DNA of 64,000 nucleotides from Hypericum androsaemum (taxonomy: Eukaryota; Streptophyta; Magnoliopsida; Malpighiales; Hypericaceae): the NCBI GenBank assembly GCA_963995505.1, contig OZ023182.1, positions 6,998,707 through 7,062,706 on the forward strand, in the 5' to 3' direction. The notes beneath the pieces were generated by a model. It was given only the letters and a program-made list of their open reading frames with translations, was not told where the DNA came from and searched no databases. Both the position numbers and the translations under genes were made by a program. Shown in pieces: positions 9,561 through 21,609 of this stretch. Each line of letters begins with the position of its first letter. The stretch's first letter is position 1.

Positions 9561-11465
9561 AAAACATCCAACCTTTATAAATCATCCCTTAGGTAGGCAA
9601 GGTTTATCAAACAAAAAATAACAAGAGAAATTGATCTTACCATGGCATAATTGCCTGTCAATTGGTATTAATTATATGAAACACATAACCAGTAGGGAGA
9701 AAAAGAAATGCACATAATATACTTTGGGCTCGATTTTACTTAATTGATCACATCTATTAGAACCCCACTTTCAGACATGTTCGCCACGTTTAATTCATCA
9801 CATTTCTAATCGTTGCTAATACTTATTTAAAAAAATCGTTGCTAATACTTATAAAAAAATCGTTGCCAATAGAAAAGAAGTCAAATTAGTCAATCCTGCC
9901 GTGTTGTTTGTATTACTTAGATAGTGGAAGCTGCTTTTCTTTTCTTTCTATAATGTGCAAATTCATTTGAACTTTTATGAGAACTACTGAACCAGAGGAC
10001 CTAATTTAAATAGAGAATCATTCTCTATTGTTTTCTTAGCAAGTACAGTAAAGATTTCAATAAATTATCAACTTTCGAACCATGAAATTTTATTAATTAA
10101 TAAATAACTTTTTGAGTAGGGGAAGTGATGCGAGAGAAAAACTTGGTTTTCTAGCTAGCTTGCCCGTCGGAGATTTCTTTCGTGGCTGCATTAAGCACGT
10201 GTAGTGTTATAGAGATGGTTATGTGATTTTATGCAGCAGTTTCTCGGTTTTCTGAATCTTGGCTTCAACTCTAGGAGCTGAGTCATGGTTCGAGATAACT
10301 AATTACCTCAATCAAAAGGTTGGTCTATTTTTTATTTTGACAAGTAACAGCTTGCTCTATTGGTTGTTAAAATATGCGATAGTATTTATCACTGTAATCA
10401 TTGGTTTCCTATCGATTTTGCAGTCCAACTTTCTTACTTAATGAAAAACTTCTAATCCATTGATTAAAAAAATTGTGAGATGCGTCCCGTCAAGAGCATC
10501 ATATTAAATGCTATTACACAGAGAATTTACAAGAATGCGAGGCAAGCGAGTGTTCAGACTACCAACACAAGCGAATGACAAAAATTTAAGTTGAGACTAC
10601 CATTTGCCTTGTTATATCATTTGGGCATTTTGTACCCTTAAGCTCATATCATATTCTATTAGTCATAGGAGGAGAACTTTGTGTTTTGGTATTAACATCG
10701 TGTGTAGTCACATATATATGTGCAAGGAAGAAACCTACAGCATCACGAATGAAAAATATTGAAATTGGCCTTGACAGAGATGTAGGAATTAATGTTACGG
10801 TTATAAATATTTGCCTGGATTCAATTTAGTTTTGACTTTGGAAAATGAAGGCAGAAATAAGGTAAATTAGAGTAAGTCAAAGTCAAAGTTTAACTTTTTC
10901 CTGGTAAGAAATTTAAATATTGTTAAGAAAGTCTTGGGTTGAAAATTTACTAATGAAAAAAGTAGTATATCCTATTCGACTCTTAGCTCTAGTGATTAAT
11001 GTTCGTCCCATCTCTTTCCGATCTAGTTAAAACTAAATGTCGACTAGTGGCCCTTCACACACAAAAAAGTTGACTAGTGCCTAGTTGTGTAGTTGCTGCT
11101 AGTTGCCAATTTGGGAGGGCACTGAAAAGATTAGGTCTCATGTAAAAAGCTACTCGTATCCATCTAGTGGGAACGAATCATGGTTTGCTACGTGCTACAT
11201 GCCAATTAAGGGTTAGATGACCAATAATCTCAATCTTTTAGGGCTGATATAAATATCATAATAAGATACTAGAGTAAGTTCATCATCTGGTTTATTGTTA
11301 TTAGCACAATTTAAAAACTTCAAATTTAATCCTTATCATTTCAAGTAACACACACTTCCATTCGAATTCAAATCAAAATTGCTTAGGAGCAAGAAATTCA
11401 AAATCTTCGCTAAGTGTGGTTCATATTTTACAGACACAAGATATATCGGTGGAACAATTTCGAAA
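9561..11465. other. AT-rich intergenic stretch, no gene seen
   Basis: Nearly 2 kb of AT-rich sequence with short spurious frames. Nothing in it resembles a known protein, RNA gene or repeat family that I recognise. Confidence 0.5.
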
Positions 11466-12492
11466 TTAAACCTCCGAATTGCAACTACACTGAACATTGC
11501 CGGAGAAGTCCCAGGGAGTCTCCACCTTTGTGCACCTTGAATTCTCCACGTCTAGCACATATGCCACGTGGGGGTCCCCAAACTTTGCCGAGCCAATCAA
11601 CATCAACTTGCCATGCCACAATTCACGTATGGAATATTTGCCACATCAGCGGGCAACTTGGAGACGACATGCCACTTTGTCCCTTTGAGTGCCAGCACGT
11701 CACCTCCGTGTCACATGTAAAAGTCATCCTTGTTAGCAGAAGAACATGTGCGCGGACACGTGGGAGCTTCGAGGAAGACCTCTTCAGGTGGCTCCCTCTG
11801 GAACCTCCCTTGCATCTCGGTTTGGTACCCTCCGATAACATGGACCTTGCCATGTTGGAAAACAGCCTTGCACTCGTCACGCTCCCTGGCCATGTTGGAA
11901 AGTAGGACCCACTCGTCCGCCCACCACATCATCCATCATCGCCGACCTTAGCACATTCTTCTCCTCATCGTGCCCACCCGCCACGAACACCCGGCCGGTA
12001 ACCACCGTGCAGCCAAACAGCGACCTCCGTGGGCCAGGCACGTCAGCCCTGCGCCGCCACGTCGCAGTCACGAAGTTGAAAACAAACAACGACCCAGACA
12101 CCTCCCAAGTCAGCGGGTGCAACCCGCCCACCACCACAAGTTCCGACCCGACGGCAGCCACTTCAGAACATGGGTAGCCCTCCATTGAACCCATCAACCG
12201 GAGGCAACTCGCTCCACTGCCCGGAACCCGGCTCTAGAACAGAGAGCCGGTAAGCCGAGCTGGGCCGGTACTTCAACAGACCGTTGGACCTCTCCTGGTC
12301 GACCCGGGCCTAGGCCATAACAACCAGCAGCTTATTCGAACCAGCCTATTTCCTCAAACGGCAGAATTCGAACAGCTCAACCTCGGGCTTCCATCTCTTG
12401 GAAACGGACATGACAGCAAGAAGCTGCTTGTAATCAACACGGACTTAACACTCCCTTGCCACGTCATCAGGCAATCCAGGTATCAGCTCCAT
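11466..12492 (-). pseudogene. F-box/kelch-repeat gene copy 2 (KMD/At1g80440-like), full length but broken
   Basis: Minus strand, ATG at 12492-12490 and terminal TAA at 11468-11466, about 342 codons, the usual length for the family. Order: F-box (MELIPGLPDDVAREC, VSKRW), linker (LLVVMA, ARVDQE), then kelch-type blocks YRLSVLEPGSGQWSELPP, EVAAVGSELVVVGG, TWRRRADVPGPRRSLFGC, GRVFVAGGHDEEKN, MARERDECKAVF, FHVIGGY-like (KVHVIGGYQTEMQG), FGDPHVAYVLDVE and a WDFSGNVQ tail. Breaks include a TAA in the F-box, two TAG codons around 12310-12340, and frameshifts after LPMF and near 11900 and 11740. Family members are SCF adaptors that target type-B response regulators or phenylalanine ammonia-lyase for degradation. 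This copy is a pseudogene. Confidence 0.88.
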
Positions 12493-12690
12493 GTATTAAT
12501 CTAGGAACGCACTGTTGGTGCTTAAAAGAGATTGAAAGGCGGAAGAAAATTGGGTTTTAATGATGAGATTGTAGCTATAATGAAGAAGCTGGATAAGCTA
12601 ATGTGTGTATATATACAAAAATAGAGGGGGTAAACGGTGAGGTGGATTTTATATTAGATTAGATTCATTAAGACGCGTATGTTAGAATTA
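12493..12690 (-). promoter_or_regulatory. 5' flank of F-box/kelch copy 2
   Basis: Homologous to the flank of copy 1 at 6129-6430, with the same order of short blocks. It ends where the Mutator-like terminus begins at about 12692. Confidence 0.45.
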
Positions 12691-12691
12691 A

Positions 12692-12900
12692 GGGGTAAGC
12701 TCATTTTAGTACCCAGTAGTTTTACACTTTTTGCACGGAGTACCATGTGGTTTCAAATTGGTATTTTAGTACCCTGTGGTTAACACCAATTTTTCGGGCA
12801 GGTCCAGGACAGCTGCCCGTCCAAATCTACCCGAAACTACGTCATTTTTGAGACGACATGGAAGACATGCGGCAATGAGGTGGCAAGGCAAAATTTTCAA
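12692..12900 (+). mobile_element. Single terminal repeat of a Mutator-like element
   Basis: This matches both terminal inverted repeats of the element at 21191-22645. Shared landmarks are cattttagtaccc, gcacggagtaccatgt, ggtattttagtaccctgtgg, tttttcgggcaggtcca and catttttgagacgacat. Only the left end is present. No matching right end was found before the TEBICHI pseudogene, so the element is truncated or its other end is lost. Confidence 0.65.
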
Positions 12901-13362
12901 AAATGGTCCTAATTTTTTAATAACTTTTTAAAATAACCTCCCCTTCCCCTCTCTCTTTCCTCCAACCCACCACTATTCTCTGATTGGCTTCAACCACTTC
13001 AACCAAACAACCCCTTACCCTTCTCTACCTTCCTCCATCTTCTTCTCCCTCCCTCAACATTTGTAATGGTAGCTGGATACGAACCGAGACACGAGGATAC
13101 GAACCGAAGACCGAAGACAAACAAAAGACCGAAGACAGGAGGATACGAACCGAGAGGACGGCCTTAGTATTGGGTAACATGGCAATGGTGAACTTGCAGA
13201 AGATTAAATAAAGCTAGTGTTGATAATTAACCTGCCATCGCCTACTAAAGACTGCATGTCCTAAAATGACTGCTGTAGGCAGGAAAGGTTGTACTTTCCA
13301 AAAAAGCATAAAATGCCAAAGACACTGAAACATACACTTTCTCCTTTTCTATATATTCCAAT

Positions 13363-16300
13363 TCAACCTGCCCGGCCAGCCATATGCTTATACCTTGCGT
13401 CATCTATAAAATCAAGATCAATCCTAAGTTGTCGGAAAATAACCCGTCTGGCAGGAAGGTTGACCCCATAAGCTAAAGTAGATGTAGCAGTTAAGACACG
13501 CAGAATCACAGCATATACCGCTTGATCACATGCAACGAAGACAACAGTCAAATACGGGCTTACAGACAAGGACGAGAGAGCAAAAGAGAAGATTTCTAAT
13601 AGAGAAAAATAAAATGAGAAACAACACAGTGAGACCAGCATGATGATAGGCAATACCAGAAGGCAGAGTCTCGTCCAAGGTAGGGTCCAAACCCACAGGA
13701 GATCTTCGCAAGCCTCAATGGCTGAAGCAACATGGCTGAAATCACCATCATTAGGCAAGTTAGCTGGAAACTTCTTCAGAAATCTTGACACATGCTTTGA
13801 ATCCGGCTGGAGCAAAAAATCAATACCGAATGGCCCTCTTGAACAATCTGAAAGACATTAACACAATGGCTTAAAGCTTCTAAGTAACACCAAAAGATAT
13901 GTGAAAGGGCGAGTCATCCACACCTCATTACAAAACACAACAATATAAGCAGGGTCTTTTCCACTTAGATCTGGGGACTGTTCGAACAATATCCATTTCC
14001 CTATCATAAATAGTATTGTTAAATTTGATAAATTCCTCCAGTGGCACAGGCCGAAACTCTGTCTGGTATAGTGCAGCCAAAATCCCTTAATCAGAAACCA
14101 AATCCAGATGGGGAAGAAAATAAACAATATTTTTTTGAGGAAATTGAAAATAAACAATAGAGAGAGGCAGAGCTTTGCAGCTGGAGTAGATGGGGCCCAC
14201 ATCATGCGTTGTCGTATACAATAAAGCGGTGTCGTTTAGAAGTAGACTTCGATCTATCGTGAACCTGTCGGTGGGGTCCATCCCGCTCCACTCGAACGCC
14301 TTTGTCTCACTGTGACTGCATCTGCAAACGGCGTCGTCTTCGCCCTTAGTGCTGCTTCCAGAGCTTTTCTCCACTGTTTGATTCTACATTACCTCACCAG
14401 AAGCATAAGGAAGCTTTGCAAGCATCAACTCCAAAAGATAACCCCTATGCTGATCACCAACCTGACAGCACACAAGCTAAAACTGTTAATAGAAGTCTCT
14501 TAAAGAGATATCTGCCATCTTGTTTGTTACAGAAGAAAATAACAAATAGCATGTAAGTTTCTTATTGAAAACAAAGAATACAACATACCATGAGAAGTCC
14601 ATCTATTACAATAATACCAATTTCTGATAGACGAGCCTCTTCCAGCAACCTACTGATTAAAAAGTTTGCCTTTCTATAGTACAAACAGCTACAGAAGTAT
14701 CTTTGGGAAGTGTTCCACCGCCTTGGTTCCGGACATGCTTGACAAGTGGTTCTAGCAAGCCTTCCAAGTGCTCTGCCTGAATAGTGAGGAAAGCATTTGA
14801 TTTCATAGATCATGCAAATATCTCACACAGAAAGGAAAAGTATTTGTTAATCAAGACCACAAGCATTAAAGCATCTTCTCTGTTCATATCGACACATAGG
14901 GAAGAACAAGCAGTGCAGCATCAAAACCTCAGCTACAAAACTTTTCCCCGCACTATAAGAAAGATAGTTACATTAGGTATGAAGATCATTATGGAACGTG
15001 TCTATTAACAAGGGAACTGTAAAAACAGTAGAGAAACTTTGTTGAGAATACAAAAGTACAGGAATGTTGAATACAAGATGGCGAAATGAAACTTCTCTCC
15101 AACAAGCAAGTACCTCGTGGATGCACAATAAACAAGATTCCGTTGCTGTAGAAAACACCATCCACTTGGAGACAATCGACCTAAAGCGAAAGATCTGTTA
15201 GAAAACCATTGTACAGGAACAAGATTAAATGGAACAAAAAGATGGAGCAGCAATGAGATACTGAATTTTCACAACTTCTATATTAACAGAGAAAGCCCGA
15301 TGCAGAGTGCTAGAACCATCTTTTATGTAAAGTCAGAAGTCACATTAGACAGATTTATAAATTCCTGCATAAGCACAATTTGAATCTAATGGATGTGATG
15401 AACCGAGCATTGGTCGGGGGTTCTCTTGCCCATCACACTCTCAAATCATCAACAAGGAGGACTATTGGCTAGGGAATGGAGGAAGCTGTTAAGGGATGAA
15501 CAAAGCTATAAGACACCTATAAATACTACAGCTTTTAATTTGAGCAGAGATCCATGTGCCAAAACAAAGAAATCCCACAAGCTGGTAATACTGGAAAAGT
15601 ATAACACACTGGCAATTTTAGGAATTGTGCCTAAATATGTACATGCAGATGGATAGCTACAAAAATGATAAACGTGAGCACAAACATGCATTCATATGGG
15701 GGAAGAGATTCAGAGAGTTAAAGAGCTTCCACTGCTCAATAATCCAAAGTTACCTGCCATGGATACAGTTTCAAAATTCCCTTCCTCCTATAGATGCTAC
15801 ACACTTCTGGAGGAAGCCAATTGCTCAAATCTAGTCTGTCTTCAAGTGCAGCAAAGCTCGAAGGTGTTCCAGCTTCACCGGGTTTGTTATATATCAATGT
15901 TTTCCTAAATTCGGAAGTTTGTGGACTACACTAAATGCTGTAACAGTCTTGTTCGACATATGCTACTTCCAAATTCTCTACCACGTGAAGGGAATCAGCA
16001 TGTTCACTGTTGAGATCAACTGATCCACATTCAGATTTTTCAGCAGCTTCGTGTGTGTGACATGGTTGGCATTTGTTACACCAGCATCCATATTTCTATC
16101 CTCGAGCAGAAAGTCAAGATGCTTCACAGGGAGTGGAGACACTTTGCCCAATGAACAATTTGCATCCTTCCTCGTTAACTTAGTAGAAACGCTAGGTTCT
16201 GAATGTATATAGCTGCTGCTGCGAATGCCATTATTCACATCTTCAGCAGCGAAGACACCGGGAAACAACTCATCAACAACCTGAAATGCGTGACTCCAAA

Positions 16301-17105
16301 ATGCCTCCCCAGGTGAAAACATTGAGAGCTTCCGTGTGCTGACTTCAGGGTTCCATGAACGACTGCCATCATCTTAGTCGAGCCTGGTGTCAAGAATTCA
16401 GATGTATTTACATTTGATTTATCGTTGTTATATTTTCTCAAGCTTCCTTGAATCTCAGCCTGAGCACTTCCACCAACAACCTGCAAGAAACCATTTAGAA
16501 CAGAATCACAGAAAAGACAACCTAGACCTTGACTAGCCAAACAGCGCCTCCTCCTAGACACTCTTTATCCTCACTACCTATCAATGATGGACTACCAAGT
16601 CTTTTTTGATTACCCAGCTTAGGCTTTGGAGGTGAAGTTGCCGTCGACTGCAATTCCCTGAACAACATAACTTACCCTTAACAAAAGAAACAAATAAAAA
16701 CCCACCACAACCCATTCTAAAAGCCCACAAATTCAAGACTATCAGTTTACATTACCCGCAATACTCTCACCTTTTTTCCAATGCCTTCCACGGCAATGCG
16801 GTCCGCATTGGATGAACCTTGAGATGTTTCCTTCCGAGCCCTTCCAATCGCTTCGTGACCCCGCCACCCCCCCAAAAAAAACCAAACAGCAAACCCCCTC
16901 TTAACCGCAGCAGCAGGGAGACCCTTGGCACTCGGAGACCCTTGGCAGGGAGACCAAACAGCAAACCAAACACCAAGAAGTTGTCCAAATTGCCCTTGGC
17001 ACTCGGAGACCCTTCCGCCACCCTCACATCTTTCTCGACCTCTTCTTCCCGGCCTTAAGCCCCGGCGAGGATCCCTTCCTCTTCTTCGAGGCGAAGAACT
17101 GAATG
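13363..17105 (-). pseudogene. TEB: TEBICHI / DNA polymerase theta-type helicase, decayed N-terminal and helicase part
   Basis: Minus strand. Exon remnants in order: an N-terminal piece with FFASKKRKGSSPGLK and EGSPSAKGNLDNFLV (about 17095-16940); linker exons with CFSPGEAFWSHAFQVVDELFPG and VSPLPVKHLDFLLEDRN (about 16450-16050); VDCLQVDGV then NLVYCAST (about 15180-15110, Walker A region, frameshifted and without GKS); [16 protein letters not shown] and LLEEARLSEIGIIVIDGLLMV (about 14770-14590, where the DELH box reads DGLL); [16 protein letters not shown] (about 14455); [14 protein letters not shown] (about 14060); [22 protein letters not shown] and [13 protein letters not shown] (13855-13640); and [21 protein letters not shown] ending at AGRAG with a GT donor (13363). 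In plants TEB acts in theta-mediated end joining and replication-stress tolerance. Lost Walker A, altered DEAH box, frameshifts and no polymerase domain show it is dead. Confidence 0.85.
14083..14350 (+). repeat. Kinase 5'-flank fragment embedded in the TEBICHI pseudogene
   Basis: This stretch matches 42001-42240, upstream of kinase copy F, nearly base for base: atcccttaatc, gatggggaagaaaataaac, gaggcagagct, ggggcccac, gcggtgtcgtttagaa, ggggtccatcccgctccact, gcatctgcaaacggcgtcgt. It lies between two helicase exon remnants ([10 protein letters not shown] side and GDQHRGYLL side). It carries no kinase coding sequence. Confidence 0.75.
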
Positions 17106-17441
17106 GAAGTAACACAGATTATTAGAAGAAAAAAATAAAAAAAAATACGGGTTCAAGAATTCGCGGTTCGGGACTTGACCTGATCCACACGGAGGCGGGC
17201 GCATCAGACGCCATCGGTCGGCGAAACCCTAGTTCCGTTTCCCGGGCCGGTGGTGGGGAGAACTGGACTTAGGATAACGCGACGTCGTCCGGGAGCTCAA
17301 AAGCTTCCATATTCGAAGCGCCAAGAAATTGGAGTCGGTGATTATTATACACAAGGACGGCGTCGTTTAAGAAAGCTCAAGGACATATCTGACGACTTGG
17401 ACAACGGGAGTGCGAGAGAGTAGTGACGTGCTTAATAATTA

Positions 17442-18693
17442 GAGATAATTACATAGGTATAGTCAAATAGACTCTGAAGATCATTTCGTTTCTCTACTAA
17501 TTACCGAATCCATTGTAGTTTGATTATTATTATACTTTCGGGTCTCCAGCTAATTTTTTTTCTTATTTTATATTTGAAATAATTGATATTACCCTTCTCC
17601 GATTAACTAAAATAGCCGGTCATCTTTTCCTGTCATTTTTTCGGCGAACACAACTCTCATCATCATCTCCAACCACCCTCCGATGACAACCAAAATCAAC
17701 CCAAAAAAACTTAACACAACATTAATTTCAACATCAAAAATACTCAATTAAGCATCCAAGAACACCAAATCTAAACAATTAGAGATAAACCAAAACGTCG
17801 AACCCCCAAATTAGAAGCGACGGAGGTGTGGTCCCGCCGGACGAACTATGTTGTCTCGCCGCTCCCATCCCTTCACGCCCTTGCATAAATCTATCACACA
17901 CATTACCCCCTCTCTCTCATAGTATTACTTTTTTTGTCCTTCTTTGTAAAATCTGAAAAAGAGAAGTTCGAAGCTTTACTTTTGTTGTTATTTATCTGGA
18001 AAAATGATCGAGATCGAGGAGACTTCGGAGTTCGCTGGCCGGGGAGGGGTTGCATGCTCGCCGGCAGCGGGTCGGAGCTCGATATTTGAGTCACTAGAAG
18101 GGAGGGAAAAGGAAGAGAGGGACGGATGCGCGGTTCAGTCGACGGCGAGATCGTCAACGACGGAGGAATCATCGTCGATCGAGAACAACAGCGATCTGTC
18201 GATGATGGATGATGATGATGATGGGGAGAATGAAGAGGTCCAGGGTGCTTATAAAAGGTCTTGGGATTCAATGGATCCGTTGGAGGAGGTTCTTCCTATT
18301 AGGTAACCTACCTTAGTTAAAGCTCCGATCTTTAGTCTTTGGTTGCTTTCTAATTTTGTGTTAATCCATGGGTTAATTGGGTGTTTGATCTGGGTTGGTC
18401 TTGGAATTGGAGATTCGATTTGGTTTTTTGTTTGGGGATTGGAACACCCGAGATCAAGATTCTGACCTAATAATTTTATTCTGAACTTTCTGCAAAATTA
18501 ATTTTATTCGCCAAAAAAAAACTGGAGAAGATGACCGACGATTTTAGTTGACCGGAGAAAGGGCATATCGATCATTTCAAATATAAAATAAGAAAACAAA
18601 ATTAGCTAAGTATCCGAAAGTATAATAATAACTAAATTATAGAGGCTCAGTAATTATTAGGGAAACTACAGGGTTCTCGGAGTCTATTTGACT
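17442..18693. mobile_element. Pack-MULE-like element 2, carrying an OXS3-like exon
   Basis: The left terminal repeat starts GAGATAATTACATAGG and runs through gtcaaatagactct, attattatactttcggg and ccggtcatctt. The same landmarks appear inverted at 18515-18693 (aagatgaccg, tccgaaagtataataata, agtctatttgac). The terminal repeats are over 200 bp long, as in Mutator-like elements, and the family is the same as the element at 53371-54262. The last 20 or so bases of the right end are degraded, so a target duplication is not clear. Between the ends lies a host gene fragment and no transposase. Confidence 0.7.
18004..18302 (+). pseudogene. Captured first exon of an OXS3-like (OXIDATIVE STRESS 3) gene
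   Basis: The frame from ATG 18004 encodes about 100 residues with an acidic Ser/Asp stretch (SSSIENNSD then MMDDDDDGENEEVQ) and SWDSMDPLEEVLPIR, which resembles the conserved core of plant OXS3-family nuclear proteins. Coding ends in AG followed by gtaacctacc, a plausible splice donor, with intron-like sequence after it. About 70 bp of possible 5' UTR precedes the ATG. The second exon with the rest of the conserved motif is absent. The open frame is intact, so a chimeric transcript is possible, but by context this is a fragment carried by a MULE. Confidence 0.6.
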
Positions 18694-20080
18694 CTACTAA
18701 TTAATATACAAATCGGTAAAAAAAATTATATGATTTCAAAATTGTTGATGGTGTTAGTTTGTTGGTAAAGGTAATGAGGCATATAAAGAATTCAAATATA
18801 ATAATAAAGAAGGCGAAGGTAGCTAACCGGGCGAAATGGATTGGGCACGGACCTTATAAGTGAATCCATACGGTTTGGAATATCATCTAAACAGTTAGAT
18901 GACTCTAAAACTAACCAAGCTAGATCCAACGGTTAAGATTTACGCGGGGTATTTTTGTCTTTCATCTTTATCCTTCCTTTCTTAACTTTCTCTCTCCTCC
19001 CTCACTATTGTACGCCATTTTTTAACAAAAACGGGAAGAAACCCTAGAGCTCTTTCCATCTCTCTCTCCTCCAAGCTCACGAGAGGACGACGCCGGTGGA
19101 GGAAGACGATTGGCAGGAGCACGATGTCGGTGGAGGAAGACGAATAGCAAGAGCATGATGCCAGTGGATGCCACGTACACCGCTAACCTCTTTGGAGGTA
19201 GTTGAGTTTCACCGGTCGATTTGTTCAGATGAAGAACGAGCGACGAGCAAGGGCGGCTCATCGAGGTCTCTTCTCTTCTCCTTGAAGCGGATGCCGTCGT
19301 CGACTCTGGAGGAAGGAACGAGTCTCCGAAATGGAAAATATGCCCAATCCCATCACTTTTCCCAAATCTCTCTCTCGTTCTCCTCCTTCTACTCTCATTG
19401 TATGTGGTTCGATTTGGATCTAGGGGTAGAGTGGTAATTAAGTGTCATTTTTTTGGTAGTTTTGCATATGAGCTTATTAAGAACGTTACCTACATCGGAA
19501 CACCGGGGAAGGGTATGCTCCCCACCGACGAGTCCACCGGGACGATTGAAAACCATGAATATTGTTTATATTCTGTTCGATTGTTTTAAAACCATGAATA
19601 TTTCAATTTTATTGTAAATTGATGAAATTTAAGAAAGAAAGGTAGGAAATGGAAGAAAGACTGATTTTCTTTTAAGGTAATTATGGTTTCGTCGAGGGAG
19701 AAGATCAGAGAAGATGGGTTGCTTGGGATTGCCATGAGGGCGAAGGAGCTTAGTGGAGCTGTGAAGGTTAGGGTTAAGAATTTTGTTGGTGAGGAGAATT
19801 TGCCATCGTTTAGTGTTGCTTAATTAGTTTAAAGTGTTGTTTAGTTAGTTTTTGGTTCTTGATAAAATTGCATATTCTGACGCAAATCCATTAATGTTGT
19901 TAACAAGGCCTGGGGAGATTGGGTTCCTGATCCTATCTCTTTTAGAGGATTTGGATGGCATATGGTTCTGTAAATAGAATAGTGGGCCGGTTTGTGTTTT
20001 GATTTATCTGTTTTAACGATGCAATTGTTGCATTTGCCTTTTTTATAGCAATTTTTTTCCTTTGGATGATGCTCGTGAAT
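18694..20080. other. Intergenic stretch without a supported gene
   Basis: Contains CT-rich leader-like sequence near 19000-19090, two near copies of ggtggaggaagacga (about 19095 and 19131), and a short frame at about 19685-19820 (VSSREKIREDGLLGIAMRAK and on to FSVA) that looks coding but that I do not recognise. None of these supports a gene call. Confidence 0.4.
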
Positions 20081-20084
20081 CAAA

Positions 20085-20545
20085 ATGTCTAATTGCATAC
20101 CCGATAACGAGAATGGCATACCCGGTTGCAAAAAATGACATGATCGATTATGTTAATGGCATACCTATAACGAGAATGCTAGGCCAGGGTAACGAGAATG
20201 GCATGTCCGGATTACGAGAATGGTTGACCTGGGTTACGAGAATGGCAGGCTCGGGTTATGAAAATGGCAGAGCTGGTTTACGAGAATGGTAGGCCCGGGT
20301 TACGGGAATGGCAGAGCCGGATTACGAGAATGGCAGGCCCGGGTAACTAGAATGGCATGCCCGGGTTACGAGAATGGCAGGCCCGCATTACAAGAATGAT
20401 AAGTCTGGGTTACGAGAATGGTAGGCCCGCATTACAAGAATGACAAGCCTGGGTTACCAGAATGGCAGGCTTGCATTACTAGAATGGCGGACCTGGGTTA
20501 CGAGAATGACATGCTCGGGTTATGAGAATGGCATGCTCGATTAAT
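20085..20545 (+). repeat. Minisatellite, about 22-bp unit, roughly 20 copies
   Basis: Consensus close to gagaatggcaggcccgggtt plus ac, repeated head to tail with point differences (tgcccg, ggcccg, agcccg; gagaatgg, caagaatg). The first and last units are more degenerate, and a looser form (aatgacatgcctggtta and similar) continues to about 20830 among AT-rich filler. The units have no constant spacer and no flanking leader. Confidence 0.85.
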
Positions 20546-21190
20546 ATTTAATAAAATTTATAATAAATTAAATGACATGATTGGTTATGTATAATGACAT
20601 GCCTGGTTAATATTTATATTATTTTATAATAAATTAATTAAATGACATGTTTGGCTACGTCTAATGGTATGCACGGTTATGTGTAAATGACATACCTGAT
20701 TAATATTTAATAAAACTTATAATAAAGTAATTAATAAATTAAATGGCATGCCTATCATGTAAAATGATATGCCCGATTATGAATAAATGGTAGACCCGAT
20801 TACGATAAAATAGCATACTCAATTTAAAAAATAAACTCGAAGATTTAAAAAATGGTACCTTTTTTTTTGAAAACATGGTACCCATTATTTAAACAATAAA
20901 ATAATTAATTAAATAATAAAAAACAAAAACTAATAAAGAAAGGGTTTGCACGTGCATTTAGCTGTCTGCCCATGCGCGTGACTTGCCTTTTGATTTTCTG
21001 TAGCACGCGTGTCAATATAGGCACATGTCATCCTTGAATTTACTTTTTTGCCCCTCCTCCAGATGGGCCAGAATTTGATCATTTCGGACCCAATCCATAC
21101 TCCTAACCGGGAACTAGAAGAGAATTGTAGAATTGAGAAGGGCAACAAATGTTGTGCAATAACTAATTCTCCATTATTTTTTTTAAAAAA
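20546..21190. other. Degenerate minisatellite tail and AT-rich filler
   Basis: Scattered aatgacatg/aatggcatg motifs decay rightward into AT-rich sequence. No gene is supported. Confidence 0.5.
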
Positions 21191-21609
21191 GAGATAAGTT
21201 TACTTTAGTACCCTGTAGTTTCAAGATTTTTGCACAGAGTACCATGTAGTTTAAAATTTGTATTTTAGTACTCTGTGGTTGACATCAATTTTTCGGGCAG
21301 GTCCAGGGCAGGTGCCCGTTCAAACCCTCCTAAAATGATGTCATTTTTGAGACGACATAGAATACACGTGACAACAGGGTGGCTTAAGTTAAAGCCGACG
21401 TGTACGATGGCAAATTACCTAATTAGTCCCCAATTTTTTTCTAAAATGCTGCATTGTAACTTAAATCAATCCTAACATTCAACACCCAAAACGTTGTCAT
21501 CTCTATCAAGGGATTTCATCTTCACCTTCGATTAGAACTTCGTCTTCAACCTCCTGAATATGAACATCACCCAGCGGCTAAAATTCTCTTATCCGAACCG
21601 GCCCTCACT

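Noticed and set aside
12984..13211. 75-codon frame with TET/TED repeats
   Set aside because: Short imperfect gacgaaccgaaga repeats generate it. It has no homology that I recognise and follows a truncated MULE end.
17903..18271. Minus-strand 122-codon Pro/Ser-rich frame
   Set aside because: It is antisense to the OXS3-like exon, which has the recognisable motif and a splice donor.
20085..20545. Regular short repeats that could suggest a CRISPR-like array
   Set aside because: The units are directly contiguous with no spacers, they vary in sequence, and the setting is a plant genome. It is a minisatellite.
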